From assembly GCA_019155205.2 (NCBI GenBank), contig JAHNZQ020000004.1, positions 2,887,412 to 2,905,459 on the forward strand: a DNA stretch of 18,048 bases, written 5' to 3'. This DNA is from Gracilaria vermiculophylla (lineage: Eukaryota; Rhodophyta; Florideophyceae; Gracilariales; Gracilariaceae). The notes under the pieces were generated by a model, which did not search any database, was not told the DNA's origin, and was given only the letters and a program-made list of their open reading frames with translations. This document shows, piece after piece, positions 1 to 9,556 of this stretch. The position numbers and the translations under genes were made by a program. The stretch's first letter is position 1. The number at the start of each line of letters is the position of its first letter.

Positions 1-872
1 ATGGTCAATTTTCTCCTAAAACGGTACGCCACGGACGAGGTCATAGCCGATGCTGATGCTAACATCACCTCACATAGGCAGGACACCGGCATGACCGAGA
101 CGGAGTTCTCACAGAAGCTTTGGACAAGGCGCTACGGTGTGGGAACGTGTACTCCGAACGGCGGTTGAAGTCGTTGTTCGTCAATGGACTCCTTCTTTCG
201 ATACGCGCGAGGGTGCGTAATCACCTGAAAATGCACCCAAAGACCACCTACACGGAGCCCGTGCGTTTCGCAGAATCCTATGGGGATACCCACCGTGCCG
301 CTCGCCGCAGCCATACTCCTGTTTCGGACAAACCGGCGGCCCTAAAGACCCGTCGGGCATCTGCCATGACGTTGAACTCCAGCACCTCAGAGGAGGGCGA
401 CGAGCTCACGCTCCTAGGAGAGCAAGATGTCCTTGCCCTCACCTACGTCTCATATCTAGGAGCACCGTACAGGGCAAGGACACCCTCATCCCGCACCTCA
501 TGCGCCTCGGCAGGATCCTTCCGAAGTGTCCGACTTGCAAACCCTCGAAGCTACCCAGCACATTGCAGGATTTGCTTGTCACGAGAGCCAGTACACTATA
601 AGACTCTCACCCCGGCAATGAGGGCCGCCATCCTGCAGGAAAGAGAGAAAAACTTCCAGGACCTCAAGGACACACCAACGGAGAGGGAAAGTTCTCGAAC
701 CGCGTATTGCGACATCTGCTCCCCTCAAGGAAACCACGGCTGCCGTGCTCCAATGGTATTGCACCCTATCCTCTCACACTTGCACCCGCATCGCAAGTGC
801 CGGTGTCCCCGCCGGTTGCACCTCAAGAGAACACGTCGTATCGCAATACATAACCACAAACGCCGTCCTTGA
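1..872 (+). pseudogene. Gag polyprotein C-terminal part, Ty3/gypsy retrotransposon (decayed)
   Basis: This is the C-terminal part of a retrotransposon Gag, the structural protein of the virus-like particle. Reading starts in frame 1 (an open frame from base 1) and moves to frame 3 at about 114-120; a single indel there explains the switch. The frame-3 part has 250 codons. Near residues 15-35 it has an Arg/Leu-rich helix typical of the end of the capsid domain (RLKSLFVNGL). At residues 149-159 there is a degenerate zinc knuckle, Cys-x2-Cys-x6-His, without the last Cys. A charged helix follows (around residues 168-180), as in many Gag C-termini. It lies directly upstream of the protease, in the order expected for gag-pol. 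The N-terminus, primer-binding site and 5' LTR lie outside the window. The Gag assignment rests mainly on position and general character. Confidence 0.6.
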
Positions 873-955
873 CGGGAACTCAGCCCCTCTTCAACCCGGA
901 ACACCCTCAGAGCCACGCGTAGAGGCTCCGCGTTGCTCTTAACCATGGAGCTTTA

Positions 956-1582
956 GTGCCACAGAGGTCGCCTTTAGGAAAAAGGGAGAAGCCGTCTGCT
1001 CCGTCGACGCAGAATCGGCGAGCCCTCCCAATCCCGTTGCACCCATTCGAAACCTTTGCCGATCCGGTTTGCACGCTCCGCCGTGAGAATTATAAGGTAC
1101 TTGCTGCTATAGGAATTTCCCCGCTCGCCTTCACCACGGTTCTCGCTATCTTTGATACCGCAGCCGGCCCCAATCTGGTGCACAACGACTTGCTCTCGCG
1201 GTCTGCTCTCGGCTCCTTGAGGAAAAGCAAGCTCCCACCGGTTCGCAATGCGTCGCGTCGGGCTTTGACCATCCTCGGCGCAATTATCCTGTGCCTCCGG
1301 TTGGGCTTTTTACAGGTGGAAGTATGGTTTCTCGTGGCGACCAACGTGGCCGCACAATGCATGTTGGGCACTTCCTTTGTGGATCAGTATGTAGGTGCAA
1401 TCTACCCACGCCTGCGGAAGGTCACGTTTCATGACACCGCCCCGGTAGGTATCGTTTCCGCATCTTCAGAACCGGACGCCAATGCGCGTCAAGTGGGTAA
1501 CCTTCCAAAGGAGACGCCATCGAATAGACTCCGAATAATGAAAAGCATCGAAATACCCGCGAGGAGCCAGGACAAAGTTTGA
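956..1582 (+). pseudogene. Retroviral-type aspartic protease domain of gypsy pol (inactive)
   Basis: This is the pol protease, which matures the Gag-Pol polyprotein. The active-site loop reads D67-T68-A69-A-G-P-N in the 208-codon stretch. The family motif is D-T/S-G, so the essential Gly is replaced by Ala. About 90 residues later the second half of the fold is visible as a hydrophobic strand followed by MLGTSFVDQYV, matching the usual ILG-x-x-F-x-D pattern. The frame ends at TGA 1580-1582, and pol continues in the same frame beyond it, so this is an in-frame nonsense change and not a true end. The family assignment is good because RT follows at once. Loss of the catalytic Gly and the stop indicate a dead copy. 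Confidence 0.75.
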
Positions 1583-2802
1583 GTGCAGACCTCTGCATCT
1601 GGCCTGTCATTCCTACAGGAGAGTCTACACCTGACGACAAAGCAGCACTCCATGATGGGGAACGGTGTTATGGAAATAATACCGAAAATTCCCTTCAGGG
1701 TTGTGCTCGCCAACCTCAAGGAGTCGCCGATACGGCTCCAGAAAGGAATTGTCGTCGAACTGGCACTACCCGCCCCTGCAGGACTGGCTCACCTTCCTCG
1801 ATTGGAAGACCTTGCGGACAGCGACGCAGTCACTATCATGGAGGCGGAAGCGACTTCAACGGCTCCAGAGAAAGAGAATTCTGCCGCCTGGCAGGAGAAG
1901 CTCGAAATTGGCGAAGATTGCGAAGGGTATCGCCACTGGATAGTGGAGATGCTATCCGCTTTTGAGGACATTTGGTCTGGTAGGTTAGGTCAGGTCAGCC
2001 TGTCCAAGCACAAGATCCAGTTCACACCCGATGCGAAATTGGTACATCAACTCCCTAGGAGGGCCGGACTCCATGCGCACGATTTCAAACGCGATGACGT
2101 CCACCGGATACTGGAGAAGGGCGTTATCGAGCCTTACAATTCCAAATTGGCCTCCTCGGTGGTGTTTTTCAAAAATTAAGATGGCTCCTTAAGGTTCTGT
2201 ATTGACTGCAGACGCCTCAACGAGGTGACGGTACGCGATTCGTACCCAATATCCCGTATGGATGAATGTGTCGACTCCTTAGACGATGCTTCCGATTTCT
2301 CCACGCTGGATGCCAACAGTGGCTACTTCAAGATTGAGATGGACGACTCCGATAAGGATAAGACAACGTTCACCTCGCACTGCGAGATCTTCAGATTCCT
2401 GAGGATGCCATTTGGATCGAAGAATGCCCCGCTACGTTCCAACGAGCGGTGGAAATTATCCTGTCAAAGGTGAAGTGGCAGTACAATTTGGTTTGCATCG
2501 ATGATGTGCTCATATACTTCCGCAGCGTGGAGGAACACTTCATTCATGTGAAGCACGTGCTCCAACTCCTAAAGGATGCTGGCCTCACCTTGAAGCTGGA
2601 GAAATATTTCTTTTTCAAGTCGCCGGTGGACGACCTGGGGCCCGTTGTGCTCCTGGGCCACCTACAGGTTTCCAGAGAAACTCAGGAGGCCATCAAGGAA
2701 GCCCGCCCTCCTACAAACAAGACGGAGCTCCGCTCCTTCTTAGAGTTGTGTAACGTGTTCCGGAGGTTTGCACCGAATTTCTCCCGTAAAGCGGCGCCTT
2801 AA
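1583..2802 (+). pseudogene. Reverse transcriptase domain of Ty3/gypsy pol (decayed)
   Basis: This is an RNA-dependent DNA polymerase of the Ty3/gypsy type. Frame 2 runs from the protease through the linker and the RT fingers (VIEPYNSKLASSVVFFKN), is cut by TAA at 2177-2179, then resumes with DGSLRFCIDCRRLN, which is the standard motif directly downstream. The first catalytic Asp is in LDANSGY (GAT 2309-2311). After MPFGSKNAP a one-base loss near 2430 moves the frame to frame 1, where FQRAVEIIL continues. The catalytic box reads C-I-D-D (2494-2505): both Asp are kept but the usual Tyr is Cys. Another in-frame TAA lies at 2800-2802. Motif order and spacing leave little doubt about the family; stops and a frameshift make it non-functional. 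Confidence 0.93.
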
Positions 2803-3525
2803 AATCGCTTCTTGGAGAGGGATAAGCCAATGCAATTGGCTATTCTGACGGACAAAGAGTTTGAAGCCTTTGACACCCTGAAAAGGAGACTAATCGAACC
2901 ACCGATCTTGATACTTCCGAAGCGGCACGACAAAATGGTGCTGGACACTGACGCCTGTAATTACCAGGTCGGATGTGCCTTCCTACAGGCACCACCCAAA
3001 GGTGTACCTCAACCCATCGGATAGTAGGGTTCCAGCCTCAAAACTACATAGCGAAACTACTACACATCGGAGCGCGAATGTTTTGCCATCCTATGGGTTA
3101 TTTTGCTTTTACGCCCGTACCTCGAAGGTGCACGTTTCATCTTGACGTCAGACCACGCACCACTGAAGTGGGTACTGTCTTTCCCCGATGCTTCCGGACG
3201 CCTAGAGAGGTGGAGGTTACGCCTCCTGGAGTTCACGTTTGACATCGTCCACCGCTCTGGCATTAAACACAAGGCAGCGGACGCGCTCTTGCAAATCTCC
3301 ACAGAGGGGGAAGATAAAACACCTTTGAAGGACCTCATCTCATGTCTGGTCATCCAAGACGCCGACGTGAAAGAAGAATCCGATGGAGAATGCTTGAAAC
3401 GATATGAACCTGGAAGAAGGTATAGTGGACTCCCTAAGGTGATGGCTCTTGTTGAGGAGGAGAAAGAAGTTCTCCCCACTACCGTAACGAAGTTACTCAA
3501 GGAACAGAGTACAGGTGCGTACTGA
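2803..3525 (+). pseudogene. RNase H domain and linker of gypsy pol (decayed)
   Basis: This domain removes RNA from the RNA:DNA hybrid during reverse transcription. It stays in frame 1 after RT. Recognisable motifs are FDTLKRRL (connection), LDTDACNYQVGCA (first catalytic Asp), YYTSERECFAILW (catalytic Glu region) and LTSDHAPLKWV (Asp), then the typical end FTFDIVHRSGIKHKAADALL. Three TAG codons interrupt it at 3022, 3025 and 3049, all between the first and second motifs, and TGA 3523-3525 closes the linker to integrase. The acidic catalytic residues look preserved although the frame is broken. The linker (about 3300-3525) is rich in Lys and Glu. Confidence 0.88.
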
Positions 3526-5061
3526 AAGGAATGTCTCGCCACTGTGGGGAGCTTAACATCGTCATTCGACGTCGACCGAGACGGCGTGCTTGTACACCGA
3601 GCCACCCTTAATGGAGCTCTCCAAAAGGTAGTCCCAACGAAACTACGGGCAAGATTGTTGTTCCTCTTGCACTATACTCGCCTCGCCGGGTACCCTGGTG
3701 GATCTCGAATGTATTTCACCATACGGAGGGAGTTCTATTGGCCGAACATGGCTTATGACGCATTTAAAACGGTGGCGGATTTCCATTCCTACGCCGCCAT
3801 TAGGGGGAGTATACGGAAACACCGGATGCCTACCACTCTGTTCCAACCTTCAGAACCGTTGGAGTTTGTGGCCATGAACATCTTGTGCCTTCCCCCCAAG
3901 ACGGAGCGAGGGCATCAATTCATCCTCGTGATCACGGATCATTTCTCGAAGATCGCGCGTGCCATCCCCCTCCGGACCACCAGTGCAGCAGTTATTGCCG
4001 ACGCCTTTGTGGAGCGTTAGGGTTACCTCTATGGGATACCGTTTTACCTCCTCACGGAAAATGGCCCCCAGTTTGCGGCTAAGCTCTTCGGCGCCGTCTC
4101 CAAAATGCTGAGGATGAAACAATTGTTTACATTTGCGTATCAGTCCCAGACCAACGGAAAGACAGAGAGGTTCAACACGAGCATCGCATCGTGGCTGCAG
4201 CACTACGTTGCAAACCACCAGAAGGATTGGGACCCATATGTGCGCCCCCTCACGTATGCATATAACTTGCAGGTTTTTCGCTCCACGGGGACCGATCCTT
4301 TCAATCTGGTGCTCTCGCACATCCCGCCAAGTGCCGTCATTGCTGCAGGCACCACGGCGCACCCGGCGGATGGGCCACAGGCGCCAACAGCGGCACAAGC
4401 CAAAAGCACCATCCTAAGGTGGTATAGGAACGCACTCTCCTCCGCAAAGAAGAGGCTCAACGCCTCGCAGGGGAAACAAAAACAGGACTTCGACCGGAAG
4501 GTGATAGAAGGCCCTCAACTGAAGGGATGCGACGAGGTTTTCATCGAGAAACCTGGGGAATCATCCGACGAACCGCCGGACGTCACGCGCAAGTTAGCGC
4601 CGAACACCTCAAGGCCCTACAACTTCCTGACTATCTATAAGGATACTGTCGCCATTGCGGTGAACGGGCTCAGAGACGTCGTCTCCCGTGATAGGAAGAC
4701 GAAAGTCCCGACGCCTAGCCGCTCAGGAATGCCCACCACCCCACCTCAGGGACAACGCGCGGAACTTCCTCCTCCGACCACCTCAGGCGCGACGACACCA
4801 CGGGGTACCGGGAACCGCATTAGAACTCTCGGTGAACCATTAGTACAGGCTCCAGACTCCATCTTGACCCCTGAAGGTGACACCCTCTACGCGGTGGACC
4901 ATATCGTCTCCCATCGACAAACCCCTGCAGGAATACTGTACCGCGTCCGTTGGTATGGGTACACCTCGAAGGACGACACGGGAGAACCTTTGGAACATAT
5001 CCCAGAGAACTTCCTTAGGCAATACCACGCCAATCTGGTGCGGAAACGCCTCTCCACATAG
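3526..5061 (+). pseudogene. Integrase with C-terminal chromodomain, gypsy pol end (decayed)
   Basis: This is the DDE integrase that joins retroelement cDNA to the host genome. The N-terminal HHCC zinc region (about 3670-3810) is degraded: the second His is Tyr in HYTRLAGYPG and both Cys of the pair are lost in DFHSYAA. In the core the first Asp is Asn (codon 3877-3879), the second is Glu in ENGPQF (4057-4059), and the Glu is kept in KTERFN (4165-4167). TAG 4018-4020 is an in-frame stop; the remaining 318-codon stretch is open. The last about 58 residues (4885-5058) form a chromodomain, with YAVDHIV, YRVRWYGY and EPLEHIPENFLRQYH. The third cage aromatic, normally Trp before EP, is Gly (4981-4983). 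The chromodomain places the element among chromoviruses, which use it to target chromatin. The copy is inactive. Confidence 0.92.
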
Positions 5062-5304
5062 GCGCTTCCGTTTAGGAAAGGGGGAGAGGGCCTCCAACCG
5101 GAGTTGTTTTTCGTCTTTGCAGTCTATCCCCTATCTGGAGTTATCTTTTCCGCCTTACGGATGCTGTTGCTCGCTTCATATATGCTCCCACGGTGGCACC
5201 TCGTGTCACTGAGCCCGCGGGCACGGCCTAGGTCATATTGGAACTACCGTTCATGGAGCTTCTGCTCCATCCGAAGGATCTTCTATTGGTCAGCGTCCTA
5301 TCAC
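5062..5304. other. Short spacer between pol and the antisense coding region
   Basis: No gene is supported here. The stretch begins 10 bases before a polypurine tract and contains a pyrimidine-rich, T-rich part (5105-5165). It may be untranslated sequence common to the convergent 3' ends of pol (+) and the antisense reading frame (-). Confidence 0.4.
5071..5084 (+). other. Polypurine tract, first copy (TTTAGGAAAGGGGG)
   Basis: A 14-base motif lies 10 bases after the pol stop codon. It is identical to bases 7890-7903, and a related version (TTTAGGAAAAAGGGAGA) sits at 973-989 just inside the protease frame. Polypurine tracts prime plus-strand DNA synthesis in LTR elements and normally lie next to the 3' LTR. 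This one does not, so it could be an internal (central) tract or the old end of the element. Confidence 0.45.
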
Positions 5305-7390
5305 CTAGAGGTCACAGAATCGCGTTGAATACTCCGCTTCAAGGCGGTCTTTCGCTGTGAGCGCTTGGCTATCAAAGAACTCTGACAGGCTTTCCTTGAG
5401 GTCCGCCATCGAGAGTCGGTCTGCCTGGGCCTTGTGGAGCTCTAAGACCCAAGCACGCACCTTGCGCAGAGCCTCCACAGGATAAGCCGGAGCAGGACAG
5501 GCTGTCACCAGGCACGCCTGCACCAACTCCTAAAAGGCAGCCTGCAGAGCCCCAGAGGAGAGCACTCCCAAAGGTGCTCCCAATGCGGCCACCTTCCTTG
5601 ACGGCGCTACGACCACCACGGAAGGAGCCGTGCACGGCGGACAAGCTGCAACAGGGGCTCCCCGACGGGATTCCACATGCTCTGCAGTGGAGGTCGCCAG
5701 AGCCAAGGATAGAGTCGATGACACCGGAGGTGACGGCGGTGGCGGAACTGGAACGCTCCGCAGGCGAGGCCGAAGAACAGGCGCAGGGACGCTCGGCAAT
5801 TGGAGATGCACCACTAGGACCGAAGAAACCGGAACGGGAGCAATCTCGTTCTCTTCGATAGGAGACATGACGGGAACCACTGCGGGAGCACTCGGCACTG
5901 CGGCGGGCCGCGGAGTTATCACCTCAGCAGGTCCGCCAATTTCCTGGGACAGAGCCGGTAACCGACGGGGCGTATCTCGACCCAGGCTCTCCATCAAGGT
6001 GTTGTAGTCGGCTACTCGGAGCGGTGCAACCTAATGAATTCGAGAAGGCGCCAGACGCGAAAGGCAGGGTATGCTCGCCCGTCATCGTATCCATAAGGAC
6101 TCCTCACAATGGGATGGAACGTGTCCTCGCCATAGTCGTATCAAAGGAAACTCGGCGTGTCATTCCAAGCCACCTGAAGCTTGTAGTCCCATAGCGTTTC
6201 CACCTCGGATTCACTCCATACAGTGCCTTTAACGAGGTTTTGGATGCCAAAGGAGCGCAGGACCCAGATGATGGACGCCAATAAGGGAAGCAAACGTCCG
6301 GGGGTCGGCTGATACGATGAATCCCAGTAAAGGCGGCCGTCACGTTCTCGATTATAGGAGGTTTCGCCTTCATCCGCTGCTTGGAGATACGCCATCAGAG
6401 TGCCGATTGCGAACCCCTTCGAGGCGAGCAACATGACAAACCGCCCTAGGGAGTCATGGGGATCCAGAACCTCCGAGGTGTGGTGCGCGAAGGTCACGGG
6501 TGTCGCCACGCAGAGGTACGGGGATACCCAGTGGTCCGTTCAGAAGTCATGCACCTTGAGGTAGTATTTCTAACGCTGTCCGGAAGGCATGTCATGGAAT
6601 TCCGTGTTGTGCCAACAATAGATGTCCTGAAAGCGGTGCGTACTCGAGTCTTGTCTGCAAGGTGCGTCCCCTATCGATTTCGATTGAGCCAGTAGAGGCG
6701 ATCGTATGGGGGATCGAAGGGGAACACCGCGAGGGCATAGCGCCTATCGGCAATGTTTCCGGATCGCCCCGCTCTCTGGGGCGAGCACTTCATGTGGAGC
6801 GGTACCTGGAGTCGCGCCCGGGTCTCTCGTTTCTCAGCGCACCTCAAATATGGAGTATCGCAGCGTCCCATCGTGGTTGGAGAGTTGTCACCGTGCACCG
6901 GAGTTTGGAGACAGTGAGCGCGATAGGCATCAACCCGGTCCCGCTTCCGGTCGTTCCACGCAACCTCCAGTACGCCGCGGAATCGCATCGCCGTAAGGTA
7001 TAGGCCGAATTGGTGATGGTTATCCTCCACGGGACATGGGAGACTCGCGCACCTGTCGTGGAACGGGACGAAAACCCGCGTGGCGAGATGACCGAAATGC
7101 TCTCCTGGACGGAACGGTGCACCGGTCGAGGTGTGGTACACTTCAGAATTCGAAGGAGACGTAGGCGCCGGAGTCGGAGAAAACATGCCGAAGGTGTAGG
7201 AAGGTAGATGGACGGGGACCGAACATGTGGTAGCACCTGAATAGAGAAACGTGACACCAGTTTGGGAACGACCCGCAATTTAAAGCACCATCGAGGAGGG
7301 AGCTGCGTCAAGTCGCCATCGTGGAATTCGAGGAAAAGCCGGGCAACCGGAATCAAGCGAGGTATGGAGCACCAGAGTGAGGCGTACGTT
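5305..7390 (-). pseudogene. Unidentified antisense coding region with proline-rich linker (decayed)
   Basis: I do not recognise this protein. Several open minus-strand stretches line up as one broken gene read from about 7390 down to 5305. The N-terminal part (7356-6844) contains FHDGDLTQLPPRWCFKL; a frame change near 7190 leads into 7186-6671 with LEVAWNDRKRDRVDAY. A further stretch (about 6660-6010, two stops) includes SLGRFVMLLASKGFAIGTLM, a second VAWND motif (VAWNDTPSF) and AYPAFRVWRLLEFIRLHRS. A third frame (5997-5305, one stop at 5527-5529) has a Pro/Val/Ser-rich linker and ends in a charged helical segment (MADLKESLSEFF). It lies antisense to pol, downstream of it, and ends before the upstream polypurine tract. 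The globular-linker-helix layout could suit a Gag-like or DNA-binding protein, but that is a guess. The broken frames show it is not functional here. Confidence 0.45.
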
Positions 7391-7889
7391 CATATCTAGT
7401 GGAGGACGACGGGGATGCAGATGAGAGGATAATGAAACTTGCAACTTCAAGGAGAATGAATGAACGAACTCGATGAAGTTGGTGTTTCCCGGACGAGGAT
7501 CCTCGAAGAAATCGGAGTGGCAAGCGCGATAAGGGAGTCAGTGTCCACCCTAGAAGGACCTACGCTCCGGCCACGGAGGCTGCGCGACTGCACTGCGCAC
7601 GACGAACTCGAGTGTGCGGGAGCTCACGCCGCCAACTGGCGCGGTTGCGCAGACAGGATATGCCTATAAGGAGAAGACGCAGCCGAGCCAAGGAGCAGCG
7701 AGGCCGGCAAAAACTGGAGGGGATGAAACACGAGCCTGCGGCAATATGCCGTATAGGAGTATGAAGGAATGGAGGAATGCCTGGAGGAGAGAATGTGCCA
7801 ATTGCCGGAGGCTGCCCTTGCCTCAACACCGACAGGAGCTACCATGGGGATCAAGGAATAGGAAGGTGCACCTCGAGGACGTTGTGCAA
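7391..7889. other. Possible 5' extension of the antisense coding region; nothing recognised
   Basis: Both strands hold only short open stretches. On the minus strand, 7854-7624 is open for 76 codons, Ser- and Ala-rich, and could be the N-terminus of the antisense gene. On the plus strand, 7614-7910 is open for 98 codons and rich in Arg and Cys. Neither shows a known motif. High G+C makes open frames common by chance here. Confidence 0.25.
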
Positions 7890-7903
7890 TTTAGGAAAGG
7901 GGG
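7890..7903 (+). other. Polypurine tract, second copy, before probable 3' LTR
   Basis: This is a 14-base exact duplicate of 5071-5084 in the same orientation. It lies where base composition drops, which fits the end of the internal region of the gypsy element. In LTR retrotransposons the tract directly adjoins the 3' LTR. Confidence 0.5.
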
Positions 7904-8230
7904 TACGTAGTACATTGGCTCCTTAGGGAAAAAGATGGTGTGGCCAAATGGTATAATACTCCTAAAAAGAGCTCGTATTTTATTGACTGAGCCAGATGGT
8001 GTATAATTCTGCTTGCCTGCGGTACAGTAGCCTAAAAGGACGGTAGAAGCATTATTAATTTTATTTAATTTACGCAGGTAGTTACTATAGTAGTAGGACC
8101 TGCCGAGGCAGGCTCCCGGCTTGATACTTAATCTACCGATCGAGCTACGACTCTGGGGAAGTAAAGACAAGCAACCTTGAGTCTTAATGTACTTTTCCGG
8201 TTGGAGTGTTTCATTGATCAACTCAAGTTT
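7904..8230 (+). repeat. Probable remnant of the gypsy 3' LTR (boundaries unproven)
   Basis: This non-coding, A+T-richer stretch directly follows the polypurine tract. It contains TATA-like sequence (GGTATAATACT near 7951) and a second related part (GATGGTGTATAATTCTG near 7994). The expected LTR start TG is not seen at 7904 (the sequence begins TACGTAG), so the start has either mutated or lies a little downstream. The other LTR is outside the window, so the ends cannot be fixed. The assignment rests on position only. Confidence 0.35.
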
Positions 8231-8308
8231 CTAAGCCGCCGATCCCCAGGTTGCATAATAGCAGCGCCTGCAGGAGCATTGTCCGCCCAGTGAACCTCTC
8301 CCTCCGCT

Positions 8309-8722
8309 TTGTGTTTGCGGATCCCCTTTAAGAATTCTTCCGGCTCGCGACAACGGAAAACGGAAACCACCTTTAGCAACATGCACCTTTGGAGTCAACA
8401 AAATCTCCTAACGGACGTTGTGCTTTACTACCTGGAGAGGAGGCCAGACAGTACCACAGCTACCAAGGCTCACTGTTGCTCACAGAGAGAAATTACTGAT
8501 ACTCTCAATCGCTCTCAAACTGTTTTACAAAACTTTTTAAAAAATATGAGGAAGTACAACATGCGTTTCCAAGGATCAAACAACAAAATTTTGTCACCGA
8601 CAGCCCTAAGAGCTTTGTTTCGTGCAGTATCAAATTCAAATCAGTCTACTAGGGACCTCAAAAGTCTCTTTCTTTATCCGTTTCTGTCTATAGAGTTCAG
8701 CATATTGTAAAGGAAGACCCGA
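8309..8722 (+). pseudogene. Tc1/mariner-like transposase, N-terminal fragment
   Basis: This is the DNA-binding part of a Tc1-family transposase. The 133-codon stretch holds a helix-turn-helix of the usual form, CSQREITDTLNRSQTVLQNF, followed by KNMRKYN, then ILSPTALRALFRAVSNSNQS and TRDLKS, matching the two-part HTH of Tc1 transposases (the second normally ends in a VQ-x-x-L/V-KE segment). A frameshift near 8690 continues that segment as VQHIVKEDP, ending at about 8722. No catalytic DDE domain follows: from 8722 on the DNA reads better on the other strand as a tyrosine recombinase. The transposase is therefore truncated by another element or a rearrangement. I did not find its terminal repeats. 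Confidence 0.7.
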
Positions 8723-9223
8723 AACGAAGCCCAAGATTCAATCCAACCACCAAAATACAATGTAGAGCAGTATCCATAATTTCAACAGGTCTTCTACGTC
8801 CGTACCAGACACGTTCCGCAATATCGCAAACATGATGTGCTGTTAGAGAACGGTCAGTATTTGTTAAATTTCCAAATCGCGATAGATGCACACTATGCAC
8901 TCCTCGCAATCTTTTTAAATCTGGATTACCAATAAGTGGATTTCTTATAGCCGATCTATCTGAGTTAACTTGCCAATGTTTATCGTTACCATGTTCACAA
9001 TAGACAATTCTAAGACCTTGTACAATGGCTCCCAGGGAATCGTTTTTAAGTATTTCGGTGTGCCAAATTTACAATAGTCTGTTAAAAGAGTGAGAACAAA
9101 AACGGAACTATTTCCATTAACCGTCCTGGGATTCTCACCTTGTTTTTTTCTCGCATACGTAGTTAACAGTCTTCTTTCGAGTTTAATATTTGCTTTTGTT
9201 GACTCACTGTGCACCGAATTCAA
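8722..9223 (-). pseudogene. Crypton-like tyrosine recombinase, N-terminal half
   Basis: Read on the minus strand, 9223 to about 9080 (ERRLLTTYARKKQGENPRTV) continues after a frameshift near 9078 into a long open frame down to 8722. That frame includes LGAIVQGLRIVYCEHGN, HWQVNSDRSAIRNPLIGNP and LTAHHVCDIAERVW, and ends with LHCILVVGLNLGLRF. The last motif resembles box I of tyrosine recombinases (hydrophobic helix, then G-x-R), where the Arg is catalytic. Cryptons are eukaryotic mobile elements with such recombinases. The remaining catalytic residues (second Arg, His, Tyr) would lie beyond 8722, where the sequence changes to a Tc1-like fragment. The frame is clear, but the family call rests on motif shape only and should be tested by profile search. 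Confidence 0.5.
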
Positions 9224-9383
9224 CAGCTCATGACGCGATCGTAGCCTAGTTCGATTTTGAAATTCGTTTTCTATATTATCGATTGTATCAATCCGAAAAC
9301 TTTGACCTTGTCATAGTGAATGAGCTTTTGAACTTCTTTTTGGTCTTTCAACTGCAAAAGCGAAGATCGAGAACATGTACAGA
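9224..9383. other. Short stretch with no recognised feature
   Basis: This is A+T-rich DNA between the recombinase fragment and the left terminal repeat of the large transposon. I see no open frame or repeat that I can name. It should contain the left target site of the transposon. Confidence 0.3.
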
Positions 9384-9556
9384 ACAATATCTCCATGCTT
9401 CCAGCGTGAACATATTTGCTCACGCTAGGACAGGGTGAAATTCATAGAAAAAAGCGTGAGTCACGCTGCGCAGCGTGAAATCACTTTACTCGCAGCTTAA
9501 AGAGCACCTCAAAGCAGTGTTATGCTCATGTTGCGGCTGGTAAACTTCACTCTGCG
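9384..9556 (+). repeat. Left inverted terminal repeat of the large transposon
   Basis: Aligned with the reverse complement of 14029-14210, this repeat shares TATCT-C-TGCTT-CAGCGT at the outer end, then ATTTGCT-ACG-TAGG, GAGAAAAA-like and CAGCGTGAAATCACT-TAC-CGCAGC blocks. It is itself made of short GCGTGA/TCACGC units in both orientations, for example AGCGTGAGTCACGCTGCGCAGCGTGAA (shown here as separate neighbouring units at 9454-9479). Such arrays commonly serve as transposase-binding sites. Confidence 0.75.

Noticed and set aside
3060..4398. Long minus-strand open frames of 181 and 182 codons (3605-3060 and 4398-3850)
   Set aside because: They lie antisense to clear RNase H and integrase sequence and show no motif of their own.
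9440..9480. CRISPR array or iteron-type origin from the repeated GCGTGA units
   Set aside because: Units are short, in both orientations, unevenly spaced, and belong to transposon inverted repeats in eukaryotic DNA.
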